From: Ehretia macrophylla
Taxonomy: Eukaryota > Streptophyta > Magnoliopsida > Boraginales > Ehretiaceae
Length of the DNA: 64,000 bases
Direction of reading: 5' to 3'
Assembly: GCA_037974665.1 (NCBI GenBank)
Contig: CM075764.1
Coordinates: forward strand, 116,188,325-116,252,324
Within the stretch, counting starts at the first letter, position 1, and the number at the start of each line of letters is the position of its first letter. A program made the translations under genes and the position numbers. The notes under the pieces are model-generated. The model made no database searches, was not told where the DNA came from, and worked only from the letters and a program-made list of their open reading frames with translations. Positions 37,895 to 50,770 of the stretch are shown here, in pieces.

Positions 37895-39355
37895 TTATTC
37901 TGAAGAATCGTCAATTGATAACTTTGTATTCACTTCCATCGGGGTGACAACTGGTTTGCACTCGGACATACCAAATGCAGTCAGAAGCTCACAAACATAT
38001 CGTTGCTGCGAGATGAAGATCGTATGAGGTTTTTGCCATTCCTCGATTCCCAAGCAATAATGAAGAAGACCAAGATTTGTCATTTCAAATTCTTGGCTCA
38101 ACCATTCTTGCGTCTTCCGAATATTATCTTCATGGTCACCAGTGATTACAAGATCATCCACATATAGGACTACAATTACCTTCTTTCCTTGTTCACTTAG
38201 AACATACAAGTTGTCCTCTGATTTGCTTCTACAGAAACCATGTTGCAAGAAGAAAGAGTCTATACGTTTGTACCAAGCTCGTGGTGCTTGCTTTAACCCA
38301 TATAAAGCCTTTTTCAATTTGCAGACTTTTTCTTCTTCACCTGGTATTTGGAAGCCAGGGGGTTGTGCAACGTAGACTTCTTCTTCAAGTTGCCCATTAA
38401 GAAAAGCTGACTTGACATCCATTTGATGTACAATCCATTCATAATGCGCGACAGCTGCAACAACTAGCCTGATTGTTGACATTTTTGCTGTTGGAGCAAA
38501 GGTTTCATATACATCGAAACCTTCGACTTGCGAAAATCCTTGTGCTACAAGGCGTGCCTTGTATTTTTCAAGACTTCCATCTGCCTTGTACTTCACTTTC
38601 CAGATCCATTTGGTGCCGATAATTTTTCTATTCGGTGGCTTTTCAACGATCTCCCAAGTATCATTTTTCATGATACTATCATACTCGGCTTGCATAGCTG
38701 CTCTCCAATTTGGATCTGACATGGCTTCCTCCACAATTACCGGTTCTTTTACCGTCTTGATGATTTGGGTCATCAAAGCCATGTTTACTAGTTGTTGTCC
38801 TGATCTGTTCTGCTCTTCTATTCTCTTTGATCGTCTTAGTCCATCAGGACGTGGACTATCATCAGTAATTCCTGGATTTCTTCCATCAAAGAGCTGTTGG
38901 AACCACTTTGGTTGTGGCTTCCTTGTGGGTACAATAGGTTGGTCTTCAGTCTCCTCATCATTAGAGACTTCTTCATTGTTCAACGGCCGTTGTTCAGGCA
39001 CTTGGTGGATTACTTCATCAGTTGATGACGAAATGGCAGGACCGCTATCCTCCATTGAGTGTGGTCGCTCATTAAACACCACATCTCGGCTTATGATCAC
39101 CTTCTTGGCCTCTACATCATAGAGTCTGTATGCTTTAGACTCTTCACTATATCCCAAGAAAATGCCCTTCTTGCTCTTGTCATCCAATTTCTTTCGATTT
39201 TCATTTGGAATGTGTACAAAACATTCACACCCAAATTTTCTTAAATGAGACACAGAAGGTTTCGTACCATAATAAGCCTCATTAGGAGTCTTATCGTTGA
39301 GTGCCCTGGTTGAGCACCGATTGAGGATGTATACCGCTGTGTTGACTGCTTCAGC
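37895..39355 (-). pseudogene. Copia integrase C-terminus and reverse transcriptase
   Basis: Open from after the stop at 39358-39356 to TAA at 37897-37895 (about 486 codons). The first part is the integrase tail (SHLRKFGCECFVHIP, KGIFLGYSEESKAYRLYD), followed by an acidic linker, then RT from about WRAAMQAEYDSI. RT motifs: KWIWKVKYKADGSLEKYKAR, DVYETFAPTAKMSTIR, QMDVKSAFLNG (first catalytic Asp), KALYGLKQAPRAWY, and the catalytic box YVDD at about 38164-38153 (LYVDDLVITGD), all intact. RT copies element RNA into DNA in the cytoplasmic particle. The stop before it and the stop and frameshift after it mean it would not be made as part of a full polyprotein. Confidence 0.93.
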
Positions 39356-39679
39356 CTAGAATGTGTCAGGTAGGCCAGCACCTTTCAACATGCATCGAGC
39401 CATTTCTACAATTGTTCGATTTCTTCGTTCCACAACTCCATTTTGTTGTGGTGTGTATGGAGCAATCAATTGGCACTTAATCCCAAGCTTGTTGCAGTAC
39501 TTGCTCACCTCTGTAGAACAGAATTCCCCCCCACGATCGGTACGAAGTTTCTTCAACTGAGTTGTGTTCTCATTTGTCATAAGTTTGTGCCACACTTTAA
39601 ACTTTTCAAGAGTATCAGCCTTGTCCCGAAGGAAGTACACCCACATATTCCTACTATAATCGTCGACTAACAGCATAAA
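39356..39679 (-). pseudogene. Copia integrase core, between two stops
   Basis: In frame with gag. It begins right after TAG 39682-39680 and ends at TAG 39358-39356. It carries the DDE core: Asp in LLVDDYSR, Asp in LRTDRGGEF, Glu in QQNGVVERRNR, all present. Integrase inserts the DNA copy into the host genome. Only the two flanking stops damage this part, so they probably arose after insertion. Confidence 0.92.
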
Positions 39680-41272
39680 CTAGGAAGATCCTCCCAACGC
39701 CGTCGTAGTCATTTTTCCGCAGAGGTTAGCATGTACCAACTCTAGAGGAGCCTTTGATCGGTTATGACTCTCTTTGGGAAATGACTGTCTATGTTGCTTG
39801 CCCAGCATACAAGCTTCACATGGTCCTTCAATTTCTTCAATTGAAGGCAAGTCAGCCACCATCTTCTTCTTTTGCATTTCCTTTAACACAGGATAGGAAA
39901 TGTGCCCGAACCTTTCATGCCAAAGTTGACTTGTTTTGGCATCCACGACAGCAGAAAGAGAGCTGATTTCATAAAGGTTATTTTTGCAAATACCTTTACT
40001 TACGATATTTTGATCCTTGTCAAGAATCAAAACTTCCGTCTTCTTGAACCGCACTTCTAGATCATTATCTGTAATAGCAGCTACAGATAGCAAATTTCTG
40101 GTGATCTGGGGTACAAAGAGTACGTTGGACAGCTTCTTGCTTCCTCCATCTTGAGACACGAGCGAGATGGTTCCAGTGCCCTCAACGGGACACCTCGCAT
40201 TATTCCCGACGACAACATTCATTGGTTCTTGTAGAGGTTTTATGGAGTCATATAACTCCTTCTTGCTGGTCATGTGTCGGGAAGCTCCACTATCTAATAC
40301 CCATGCACTTGTTTGATGTACATGTGCGCTAGTACACGTTTCCTCCGATACATCTGTTACAGTAAACAGATGCACTTCCATTTCAGCCGTATTGGCAGAT
40401 TCTTTATTTCTCCAATTTGGTTTTAAAGTTCCGTTCTTCTCGTCATGGATTCGTTTCCTGCAATCTTTGACAGCATGACCTTTCTTATTGCAGTAGTAGC
40501 ACGATCCAGAGAACGTCTTCTTCTTTGCTTTCTTCTTTTCTTCTTGGTTACTCCTCGCCTTGGCTGTAAAGGCAGAGTCAAGTTGATTTTCTCTGCTCCT
40601 CAGCCTCATCTCCTCCTCCATCAACATGGCAGTGAATTCTTCAAACGTCAAAGAAGGAATGCGAACTTGTGTATTGAGTGCTGTCACAAGGCCATCAAAT
40701 TTTGGATGCAACACTCTAATGCACCTTCGAGCTAGTTCCTCAGTTGATTTGGCAATACCAACTGCAGCTATTTGATCACGTAGGTTTTTCATCCTACTAA
40801 TAAATGACTCAGCTGCTTCATCTTCACTTAATCTCTCAGCAGCTAACTGATTCTCCAAGTTCTGAATGCGAGTCTGGTTCCTTGTTTCATACTGATTTTT
40901 CAGTATGTTCCAAGCTTCAGATGCCTTGGTTGTGTGTTGAATAAGAGTGAGGACAGAATCTTGAACACTTGTGACAATTGCACAAAGTGCATCAGCATTT
41001 CGTCTCCTCCATTCTTTGACAAGCTGAGGATCTGGAGGTGTGACCTTTTTTGTGTCATCTTCAGCACGAACTGCAACTGGTTCTACATCTGTGCCTAACA
41101 CTGTATCAAGGAGTTCGTAGGAGTCCAGAACTGTAGTGATTTTGAACTTCCACAAAAGATAGTTCGTGCCATCGAGCTTTCCTTCTGTGAAGGTAGGGGG
41201 ACGGATACGAATTGTCGGTACTAAACCGGAACTAGAACTGGTAGAAGAAGAACTAGCACCTTGAGTAGTCAT
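39680..41272 (-). pseudogene. Copia Gag, protease and integrase N-terminus
   Basis: 530 codons from ATG 41272 to TAG 39682-39680. A Ser-rich start (residues 6-16) is followed by the copia Gag region (LDGTNYLLWKFKI at about 33-45; the UBN2-type middle part to about 240), a basic Lys-rich stretch at about 242-252, a CCHC zinc knuckle at 258-271 (CYYCNKKGHAVKDC), the protease active site DSGASRHMT at about 327, and the integrase zinc-binding region (LWHERFGH at about 450-457, then CEAC). The intact D-S-G suggests the protease was functional. The stop falls before the integrase core. The first ATG after the primer site was taken as start; it lies 47 bp from it. Confidence 0.94.
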
Positions 41273-41318
41273 AGTTGTTGAGCTTTACTAGACAAGATTG
41301 TTGTTAAGAGCCCCTTAA

Positions 41319-41331
41319 GCTCTTGATACCA
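41319..41331 (-). promoter_or_regulatory. Copia primer binding site, initiator-Met tRNA type
   Basis: On the minus strand TGGTATCAAGAGC directly abuts the 5' LTR. It matches the Met-tRNA type primer site used by many plant copia elements (TGGTATCAGAGC) with one extra A. Confidence 0.85.
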
Positions 41332-41925
41332 TGTAAGAATATAACCAATTTCCCAGAAACGTCTTAACAACAATAAAGTAGAAAGACAACACTACTCGTT
41401 ATAACAATTCAATATAACACTTACAAGATAATTGACCCACTGTGCGCTCTCAAGATTAGAGCTTCAATGGCTTCTGGACTTACAAGAAGAATACAAGAAA
41501 GAAAGACTAACTTAGGATTGTGTTTGGAGTTGTGTTGTGGATGAAAATGATGAACTAATGCATGCCTATTTATAGAATTCAGTTAGCCCGCCATAGGAGG
41601 CTTTCCTATCAAACATTTCAATCTTGGTTGGCTTTACCAACCATGTTCAAAGTATTAGCCACCCATATTTATCACATAGGTGGCTACAATTAACCACATG
41701 GGTGGTTAGCATCCAAGTCAACTTCTAGGAAGTTTCCTTTGGTCAAGTTGGCTAACTTTAGCATTGTATCATCCCAACGACATCTTAGGTAATTCCAAAA
41801 TCTCAAACTTCCTTCTTGTAGACATCGCGATCTCTTTTGACCTCATCGACGTTTAAGTCAGAATTATGCTACCATATAATTAACGATACTTATTATGAAG
41901 AGGTGGATGTTGACATATATCAACA
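41332..41925 (-). repeat. Copia 5' LTR, 594 bp
   Basis: On the minus strand it runs TGTTGATATATGTCAAC ... TTATATTCTTACA, with intact TG...CA ends. It matches the 3' LTR throughout, with about 23 substitutions by eye and one 8-bp gap near 41864. Confidence 0.95.
41567..41574 (-). promoter_or_regulatory. TATA box in the copia 5' LTR
   Basis: Reads TATAAATA on the minus strand and is conserved in the 3' LTR (36829-36836). Transcription would start about 30 bp downstream, near 41535, and run towards gag. Confidence 0.7.
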
Positions 41926-41930
41926 CCCAT

Positions 41931-43632
41931 AACTTTTGATACGTAAGGAGTTACCCTGCGCACAGCATACCGTTTGAAAGCTCTCTAAGTGCTCTACAAC
42001 GCGGGCACCTAGCATGCTCGGCTGGGTCTATTTTTGGAGCCCAAAATCGAACATTTTCATAAGTTTTGTTACACTTTTCTTCTTTTGCACTGTTTTTTAA
42101 TCCCGGATCGTACGTCGTGAGCCGGGAAAAGGACAACAACCTAATCCACCACATTTCTATTACCAAATCCCATGGCACATTGGGCAAGACAACTTCACTT
42201 CTGTAGAGGCTGGGCCCGCAAATCGAGGCCGTGGGGCTTGTGACCAGGTATCCGTCGCTCTGGTGCCCATAACTTTTGATACATAAGGACTTGCGCGGCG
42301 CATAGCATACCGTTGGAAAGCTCTTTGAGAGCTCTACGACGTGGGCATCTAGCATGCTCGGCTGTCCCTGTTTTCAAGGCCCAAAATCAAACGTTTTCAT
42401 CAGTTTGGGACACTTTTCTTCTTTTACGCTGTTTTTCCGTCGTGTATCGTACGTCGTGAGCCGCGAAAAGGATGACAACTTAATCCATCACATTTTTATT
42501 ACCGAATCCCATGGCACTTTGGCAAGACAACTTCACTTCACGTAGAGGCTGGGCCAGCAAATCGAGGGCGTGGGGCTTGTGACCAGGTATCCGTCACTCC
42601 GGTGCCCATAACTTTTGATCCGTAAGGGGTTACGCGGTGCACAGTATACCGTTGGAAAGCTCTCTGAGAGCTCTACGAATGGGGGAACCTAGCATGCTTG
42701 GCTGCGCCTATTTTCGTAGCGCAAAATTGAACGTTTTCAACAATTTTGGGACACTTTTCTTTTTTTCGCTGTTTTTTCGTACCGGATCGTACGTTGTGAG
42801 CCGCGAAAAGGATGACAACCTAATCCATCACATTTCTATTACCGAATCCCACGGTACCTTGGGCAAGACAACTTCACTTCATGTAGAGGCTGGGCCTGCA
42901 AACCGAGGGCGTGTGGCTTGTGACCAGGTATCCGTCGCTCAAGTGCCCATAACTTTTGATCCATAAGGAGTTACGCGGTGCGCAGCATACCGTTGGAAAG
43001 CTCTCTGAGTGCTCTACAACGGGGGCACCTAGCATGCCCGGCTGTCCCTATTTTGAAGGCCTGAAATCAAACATTTTCATCAGTTTTGGGATACTTTTCT
43101 TCTTTTACGCTGTTTTTCTGTCGCAGATCGTACGTCGTGAACCGCAAAAAAGATGACAACCTAATCCATCACATTTTTCTTACCGAATCCCATGGCCGCT
43201 TGGCAAGACAACTTCACTTCCCGTAGAGGCTTGGCCCGCAAATCGAGGGCTTGGGGCATGTGATCAGGTATCCGTCGCTCCGGTACCCATAACTTTTGAT
43301 CCGTAAGGGGTTACGCGGCGCACAGTATACCGTTGGAAAGCTCTCTGAGAGCTCTACGAATGGGGGAACCTAGCATGCTCGGCTGCGCCTGTTTTGTTAG
43401 CACAAAATCGAACGTTTTCATCAGTTTTGGGACACTTTTCTTCTTTTCCGCTGTTTTTTCGTCCTAGATCGTATGTCGTGAGCCGCGAAAAGGACGACAA
43501 CCTAATCCATCACATTTCTATTACCGAATCCCACCGCACTTTAGGCAAGACAACTTCACTTCACGTAGAGGCTGGGCCCGCAAATCGAGGGCGTGTGGCC
43601 TGTGACCAGGTATCCGTCGCTCAGGTGCCCAT
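41931..43632. repeat. Variant five-monomer higher-order unit
   Basis: Order M1, M2, M3, then a monomer that begins like M1 (GAGTGCTCTACAAC) and continues like M2 (GCTGTCCCTATTTTGAAGGC), then a second M3-like monomer. Length is 1,702 bp. Confidence 0.7.
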
Positions 43633-45337
43633 AACTTTTGATCCATAAAGAGTTACGCGGCGCGCAGCATACAGTTGGAAAGCTCTCTGAGTACTCTACA
43701 TCGGGGGCACCTAGCATGCCCGGCTGTGTCTGTTTTTGGAGCGCAAAATCGAACATTTTCATAACTTTTGTTACACTTTTCTTCTTTTGCGCTATTTTTT
43801 CGTCCCGGATCGTACGTCGTGAGCCGCGAAAAGGACAACAACCTAATCCATCACATTTCTATTACCGAATCCCACGGCACATTGGGCAAGACAACTTCAT
43901 TTATGTAGAGGCTAGGCCCTCGAATCGAGGGCGTGGGGCTTGTGACCAGGTATCCGTCGTTCCGATGCCCATAACTTTTTATACGTAAGGAGTTATGCGG
44001 AACACAGCATACCGTTCGAAAGCTCTTTGAGAGCTCTACGACGCGGGAACCTAGCATGCTTGGCTGCCCCTGTATTCAAGGCCTGAAATCGAACGTTTTC
44101 ATATGTTTTGGGACACTTTTCTTCTTTTACGCTATTTTTTCATCCCGGATCGTACGTCGTGAGCCGCGAAAAGGATGACAACCTAATCCATCACATTTTT
44201 CTTACCAAATCCCAAAGCACCTTGGGCAAGACAACTTCACTTCACATAGAGGCTGGGCCCTCAAACCGAGGGCGTGTGGCTTGTGACCAGGTATCCGTCT
44301 CTCAGGTTCCCATAACTTTTGATTCGCAAGGTGTTACGCGGCACACAGTATATCGTTGGAAAGCTCTTTGATAGTTCTACGAATGGGGGAACTTAACATG
44401 TTTGGCTGCGCCTTTTTTCGTAGTGCAAAATTGAACATTTTCATCTGTTTCGGGACACTTTTCTTCTTTTACGCTGTTTTTCCGTCCCGGATCGTTTGTC
44501 ATGAGCCGCAAAAATGACGACAACCTAATCCATCACATTTCTATTACCGAATTTCATGGCACCTTGGGCAAAACAACTTCACTTGACGTAGAGGCTGGGC
44601 CCGAAAATCGAGGGCATGGGGCTTATTACCAGTTATTCGTCGCTCCGGTACCCATAACTTTTGATACATAAGGAGTTACGCGGCGCACTGCATACCATTG
44701 GAAAGCTCTTTGAGTGCTCTACGACGTGGGCACCTAGCATGCTCGGCTGCGTCTATATTCAAGCCCCAAAATCGAATGTTTTCATCAGTTTCGGGATACT
44801 TTTATTCTTTTACGCTGTTTTTCAGTCTCGGATCGTTTGTAATGAGCAGCGAAAAGGACGACAACCTAATCAATCATATTTTTATTACCAAATCCCACGG
44901 CACCTTGGGCAAGACAACTTCACTTCATGTAGTGGCTGGGCCCGCAAATCGAGGGCATGGGACTTATGACTAGGTATCCATCGCTCTGATGCACATAACT
45001 TTTGATCCGCAAGGTGTTACAAAGCGCACAGCTTACCATTGGAAAGCTCTCTAAGAGCTCTACGACGGGGGAACCTAGCACGCTCGGCTCTGCCTATTTT
45101 CATAGAGTAAAATGGAACATTTTCATCAGTTTCGAGACACTTTTCTTCTTTTCCTCTATTTTTCCGTCCCGGATCGTACGTCGTGAGCCGCAAAAAGGAT
45201 GACAACCTAATCCATCACATTTATATTACCTAATCCCGCTGTACCTTGGGCAAGACAACTTTACTTCACGTAGAGGCTGGGCCCAAAAACCGAGGGCGTG
45301 TGGCTTGTGACCTGCTATCCGTCGCTCAAGTGCCCAT
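43633..45337. repeat. Higher-order repeat unit M1-M5, 1,705 bp
   Basis: M1 43633 (TTTTGTTACAC; GAGTACTCTAC), M2 43973 (CTGCCCCTGTATTCAAGGCC), M3 44314 (CGAATGGGGGAAC), M4 44656 (GTGGGCACC with CGTTTGTAATGAG), M5 44997 (CGACGGGGGAACC with TTTTCATAGAG). Confidence 0.82.
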
Positions 45338-47040
45338 TACTTTTGATCCATAAGGAGTTACGTGGCGCACATCATACCTTTGGAAAGCTCTCTGAGTGCT
45401 CTACAACGGGGGCACCTAGCACGATCGGCTGCATCTATTTTTGGTGCCCAAAATCAAACATTTTCATAAGTTTTGTTACACTTTTATTCTTTTGCGCTGT
45501 TTTTTCGTCCCGGATCGTATGTCGTGAGCCACGGAAAGGACAACAACCTAATCCATCACATTTCTATTACCGAATCCGATGACACATTGGGCAAGACAAC
45601 TTCACTTCTGTAGAGGCTAGGCCCACAAATCGAGAGTGTGGGGCTTGTGACCAGGTATTCGTCGCTCCGGTGCCCATAACTTTTGATACGTAAGGAGTTA
45701 CGCGGCGCACAGCATACCGTTGGAAAGCTCTCAGAGAGCTCTACGACGGGGGACCTAGCATGCTCGACTGCCCCTGTTTTCAAGGCCCAAAATTGAACGT
45801 TTTCATTACTTTTAGGACACTTTTCTTCTTTTACAGTGTTTTTTCGTCCCGGATCGTACGTCGTGAGTCTTGAAAAGGATGACAACGTAATCCATCACAT
45901 TTTTATTACCGAATCCCATGGCATCTTGGGCAAGAAAACTTAACTTCACATAGAGGCTGGGGCCGTAAATCGAGGGCGTGGTGCTTGTGACCAGGTATCC
46001 GTCGCTCCGGTGCCCAAAACTTTTGATCCGCAAGGTGTTACGCGGCGCACAATATACCGTTGAAAAGCTCTCTAAGAGCTCTACGAATGGGGGAACCTAG
46101 CATGCTCAGCTGCGCTTGTTTTTATAGTGCAAAATTGAACGTTTTGATCAGTTTTGGAACACTTTTCTTATTTTCCGCTGTTTTTCCATCCCAGATCGTA
46201 CGTCGTGAACCGCGAAAAGGACGACAACCTAATCCATCACATTTCTATTACCGAATCCCATGGCACCTTAGGCAAGAAAACTTCACTTGACGTAGAGGCT
46301 GGGCCCGCAAATCGAGGGCGTAGGGCTTGTGACCAGGTATCTGTCGCTCCGGTGCCCATAACTTTTGATACGTAAGGAGTTACGCGGCGCACAGCATACC
46401 ATTGGAACGCTCTTTGAGAGCTCTACGACGTGGGCACCTAGCATGCTCAGCTGCGCCTATTTTCAAGGCCTGAAATTGAACATTTTCGTCAGTTTCGGGA
46501 CACTTTTCTTCTTTTAGCTGTTTTTCAGTCCCGGATCGTTTGTTATGAGCTGCGAAAATGACGACAACCTAATCCATCATATTTTTATTACCGAATTTCA
46601 TGGCACCTTGGGCAAAACAAATTCACTTCACGTAGAGGCTAGGCCCGTAAATCGAGGGCGTGGGATTTGTGACCAGGTATCTGTCGCTCCGGTGCCCATA
46701 ACTTTTGATCCGCAAGGTGTTACGCAGTGCAAAACATACCGTTGGAAATCTCTCTAAGAGCTCTACGACGGGGGAACTTAGCATGCTCGGCTGCACTTGT
46801 TTTCATGGTGCAAAATCGAGCGTTTTCAACAGTTTTGGGACACCTTTCTTTTTTTTCGCTATTTTTCGGTCCCGAATCGTACGTCGTGAGCCGTGAAAAG
46901 GACGGCAACCTAATCCATCACATTTCTATTACCGAATCCCACGGTACCTTGGGTAAGACAACTTCACTTCACGTAGAGGCTGGGCCCGCAAACCAAGGGC
47001 GTGGGGCTTGGGACCAGGTCTCAGTAGTTCCGGTGCCCAT
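45338..47040. repeat. Higher-order repeat unit M1-M5, 1,703 bp
   Basis: Same order as the preceding unit: M1 45338 (TTTTGTTACAC), M2 45678 (CTGCCCCTGTTTTCAAGGCC), M3 46018 (CGAATGGGGGAACC), M4 46360 (GTGGGCACC with CGTTTGTTATGAG), M5 46700 (CGACGGGGGAAC). Confidence 0.83.
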
Positions 47041-50000
47041 AACTTTTGATCTGTATGGAGTTACGCGGCACACAGCATACTGTTGAAAAGCTCTCCGAGA
47101 GCTCTACGATGAAGGCAGCAAGCTTTCTAGATGGAACCTATTTTCGGAGCCCAAAATCGAACGTTTTCATCAGTTTTGGGACACTTTTATTCTTTTACGA
47201 TATTTTTTTATCCCGGATCGTAAGTCTTGAGTCGCGAAAAGGACGATAACCTAATCCATCACATTTCTATTACCGAATCCCACATCATATTGGGCAAGAC
47301 AACTTCGCTTCTGTAGAGGCTGGGCCCACAACTCGAGGGCGAGGGGCTTGTGACTAGGTATACGTCGCTCCGGTGCCCATAACTTTTGATCCGTAAGGAG
47401 TTACGTGGCACATAGTGTCATGCCCCAACCCGGCCTATAAGGTTATACTAGGGTGTGATCTAAACATTCAAGTCATATCACGTACTTAACCGTTCATGAA
47501 AGTTTAACACTTAACATTTTAGCATAGACTCCGCAAGTTTTCCGAAAAACCGGCCGCATAACTGCTGTAATTGGGCTCTTTGGTTTGACCTAATTCTCTA
47601 AACGCCTCAAAATTTTCAATCTCAATTTCATTTCCAACTAAGATTACTATTTACCATCAATTAAAACGCCTACTAGCTATCTCGAAGTCTTGTTTGATTA
47701 ATAACCTAGCATGATACTATGTCTCGTTTGTTTGTTAATCCTCGTTACAAAACTACCTGTTGATCTTAGCTTAACAATGAGTACCTGCTTTAAATTGGTT
47801 AGGTTCATTACTTAATCCTTACTTGATACTTCATAATCATATGATAGATACTAGCCAATAACGATAGCAAAACGACCATAGTAGTGTCTATCTAGTTATT
47901 ATCAGTACAAGCCAAAATTAGACCACAAATTACAACATGGGTCTTTTACATTACAAACATTAAGTAACATGAAGAGAAATAGTCTTCAAGTAGCATAGTG
48001 TTCGCAAATGGCCATAATCAAGCAAAGCACATAGGACAGGCATTCATTTCAAGGAATCATCGTTAGGCACATCGTCCTCGGGTACCTGTTCTTGATCTTC
48101 TTCTCCTGAGATGATAAAAGAGGGTGAGTCCTTATGAACTCAGCGAGGGGGAACGAGAAATAGGTTTTGAAACTCATTTTTCGGTTCAACTTATGAAAAC
48201 CCTTTTTGCAAGCATGAATGTATCACAATTAAGTACATAACAATAATATAAAAGTAAAGAAATACAATTACCCGTCTTTCCTCCCCGAGGTCCTCTAGGA
48301 ACCAAGCGATAGTACTTATACACATAGTGAAAAGGATACGGTGAGCTTTTGCTCTCAGTTCATTTACAGTATCAATTGTTGCGACAGACTTCAAATTATC
48401 CCCTTATCACGCCAAATGGCTGTACTCCGGATGTACCCCGAAATACTACAACCCAACTCTCCGAGGAAGTTTAGTCCCCAAGCAAGAGAGGGAATTGGAC
48501 AATGGTAGTCACGGTTGCACCAACAAACCCGATGCTGCCCGGTGTGTGTGAACGCTACCACGCCAGAATGAAAGGTTACAACCTTGTATGCAATGCACAT
48601 TTATGACATTTAATATATCACATTAGGAGGAAAACACAGTAGGTTGCCTTCGGACAGTCATAAGATTGCACATTGACAAGTAAACAAGCGAGGCACGATA
48701 TGACAGGCAATTTCACTTATAAAGCACATGGAGTCATATGAGTATTAAACGGGCAGCCATGTAAATCAAGTCATATAACTCACTTCGAAGTTCACGTAAT
48801 CAAATAACAAGATTATTCAACATGCAATGACATCTACGTGGATTCGGGTGCAAGAAAAACCTACTTGTCAACATGTAATCATCAAGATCGCATTTAGGGC
48901 TGCAATGGCAACTACGGGTAGCCTACTAAACATATAATTAAACCCGATATTCAGAGGATCAACACTTAGTGAATTTACCTAGCCACTAGGGTTTCCATTT
49001 TGTGCTTACCCGTGCGATTAAGCCCCAAGTCAACTTCAAAATCAATCTCAAGCCATGCATCGATTAATTCAAACATCCTCAAGTATTCAAAACAGTTCAC
49101 ACAACATCCCAATGCCACAATCCCAAGCATTTAATTCAACAAAAGAAGTTACAACAATTTTTCTCAGCATATCACTAAGTAAAACCCTCACTGCAATGGA
49201 CTGTTTTCTCACAATCATTAAGACAAGGAAACAATCTCCAATTTCAGTGAATAAGATGTCAAATTAAATCTTAAGAAGTGAACTAAATTCAAAAACAAAC
49301 CTCGCATCATTTGGAGTTCGGGTTCAATAGTTATAGCCAAAACAGTGGGATTGCACAAAACTGTCCAGATTTGTACACATTTCAATACTTGTCATTTTTG
49401 AGGTCCTTAGGGTCAGATTTAGCCTTAGTCCATTTCTGACAAAAATGTCCAGAACTGAAAACTCTAGCAGAACACCAAATTTCATGCATTTTGGATATCA
49501 TTTACTAAGTCAAAACTGGTTCGTTCTACAAGGTCAGTGAAACTGTCAAAACCTGCTTCATTTTTCCAGACTTCCAAATTTGGACACATTTTAATGATTT
49601 GCCATTTGGAGGACCTTAGAGTCAAAATTAGCTTTGTCCTATTTCTGGGAAAAATGTTTCAAACTGGCAAAACTAGTTACCTACAAATTTTTACACACTT
49701 TCAACATCATTTTCCTAGCCAAAATTATCTAGTACCAACAAGACAGAAAGCTGTCACAAACCCGAATTCATCTATCACTACCTTCTAGCTCAAAATCTTG
49801 CCATGCATGGTTATAAAAGCTTATGAACACACATATATCTCAAATACAGAAGCAAAGATAAACATTTAAGAGCATGCGTGTGGGTTTTTGAAAGATTTTC
49901 TAGAAGTTTTAGCCCTTACCTTAGCAAAATAACGAGAAGATGCACAAGACTCTTGGTGAAGCACAAAGTTGATCTTCTTCCTTGCTTAGCCAAGGCACCA

Positions 50001-50243
50001 ACTCGATTTTCTCTATTTTTCCTAGCTTAGTGACCAATTTCTTAGTAGGTGCATGTGGTTAGAACAAGAAGAAAAGAAATGGAAGCTCGGAAACTCACCT
50101 AGGCCGAAATGGTTGTTCAAAGAGCTTGCATGTGTGATTCTTGCAACTTAGCTTGCTTAGTCGAGCTTCTTAGCTACTTGCTTTCCTTGATGAACCATGG
50201 AATGATGAAGATGAGCTATGGACTAAATGAACACAGCCAAAGC

Positions 50244-50283
50244 CGAGAGAGAGAGAGAGAAGAATGAGAGGGAGAGAGAGAAA
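50244..50283 (-). repeat. GA microsatellite in LTR copy F
   Basis: GA tract on plus, collinear with the other LTR copies. Confidence 0.72.
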
Positions 50284-50770
50284 TGTGAGGAGATTAGAGA
50301 AATGAAAGAAAAATGAAGGCTTTGCAAAAGATGAAGCATGTATCAGCCTTGGGCATACAAAAAATCAGATTTGTGTCTTCGAGAAGAATGGTTTTTGAAT
50401 TATCTAGCATGGGCAAGGAGCCTATGTCAAGATTGGTGGAGTTTTGAGGAGTTTTGAGCTAATTTTTTTATGCATTTGTGTCATAACTTGTCATAGAATT
50501 GTCTAGAATTAATTTTGAATTGAGCAAGCAAGCATAAATGCCACAAGGTGGTCGGCCAAGGCATGTAAAAATCTGATTTTTTTGTCATCTTTTGAGCATT
50601 ATTTAATTGTGTGTTGAAAGTGCAAAAGAATAAGGAATAAATAATAAGGAATGTCTAGCTTTTTGTGAGATTTTGTTTTCTAGTGAGTTGAATTAGTAAT
50701 TTAACATTAGTTAGTGGGATTTGTAGGATTAATTATTGATCTAGTGCTTCGTGTAAGATGCTTTCTTGAT

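Larger units (their letters stand above)
36594..41925 (-). mobile_element. Ty1/copia LTR retrotransposon, complete but inactive, 5,332 bp
   Basis: LTRs at 36594-37195 and 41332-41925 and a perfect target duplication CCCAT (36589-36593 and 41926-41930) define the element; it sits inside a satellite monomer. On the minus strand the order is LTR, primer site, Gag, protease, integrase, RT, RNase H, polypurine tract, LTR, which is the Ty1/copia order. The LTRs differ by about 23 substitutions and one 8-bp indel by eye, about 4%. Pol carries three or four in-frame stops and one frameshift, so the element cannot encode its own proteins. I did not assign a clade. Confidence 0.96.
41926..47415. repeat. 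341-bp satellite array, block S5
   Basis: Anchors at 41931, 42271, 42610, 42951, 43291, 43633, 43973, 44314, 44656, 44997, 45338, 45678, 46018, 46360, 46700, 47041 and 47381, every step 339-342 bp. Most of it is three consecutive five-monomer units. The last full monomer (47041) is of another type, and solo LTR F interrupts the next. Confidence 0.97.

Noticed and set aside
38559-39122. A 187-codon plus-strand frame
   Set aside because: Antisense shadow of the copia RT and integrase coding strand.
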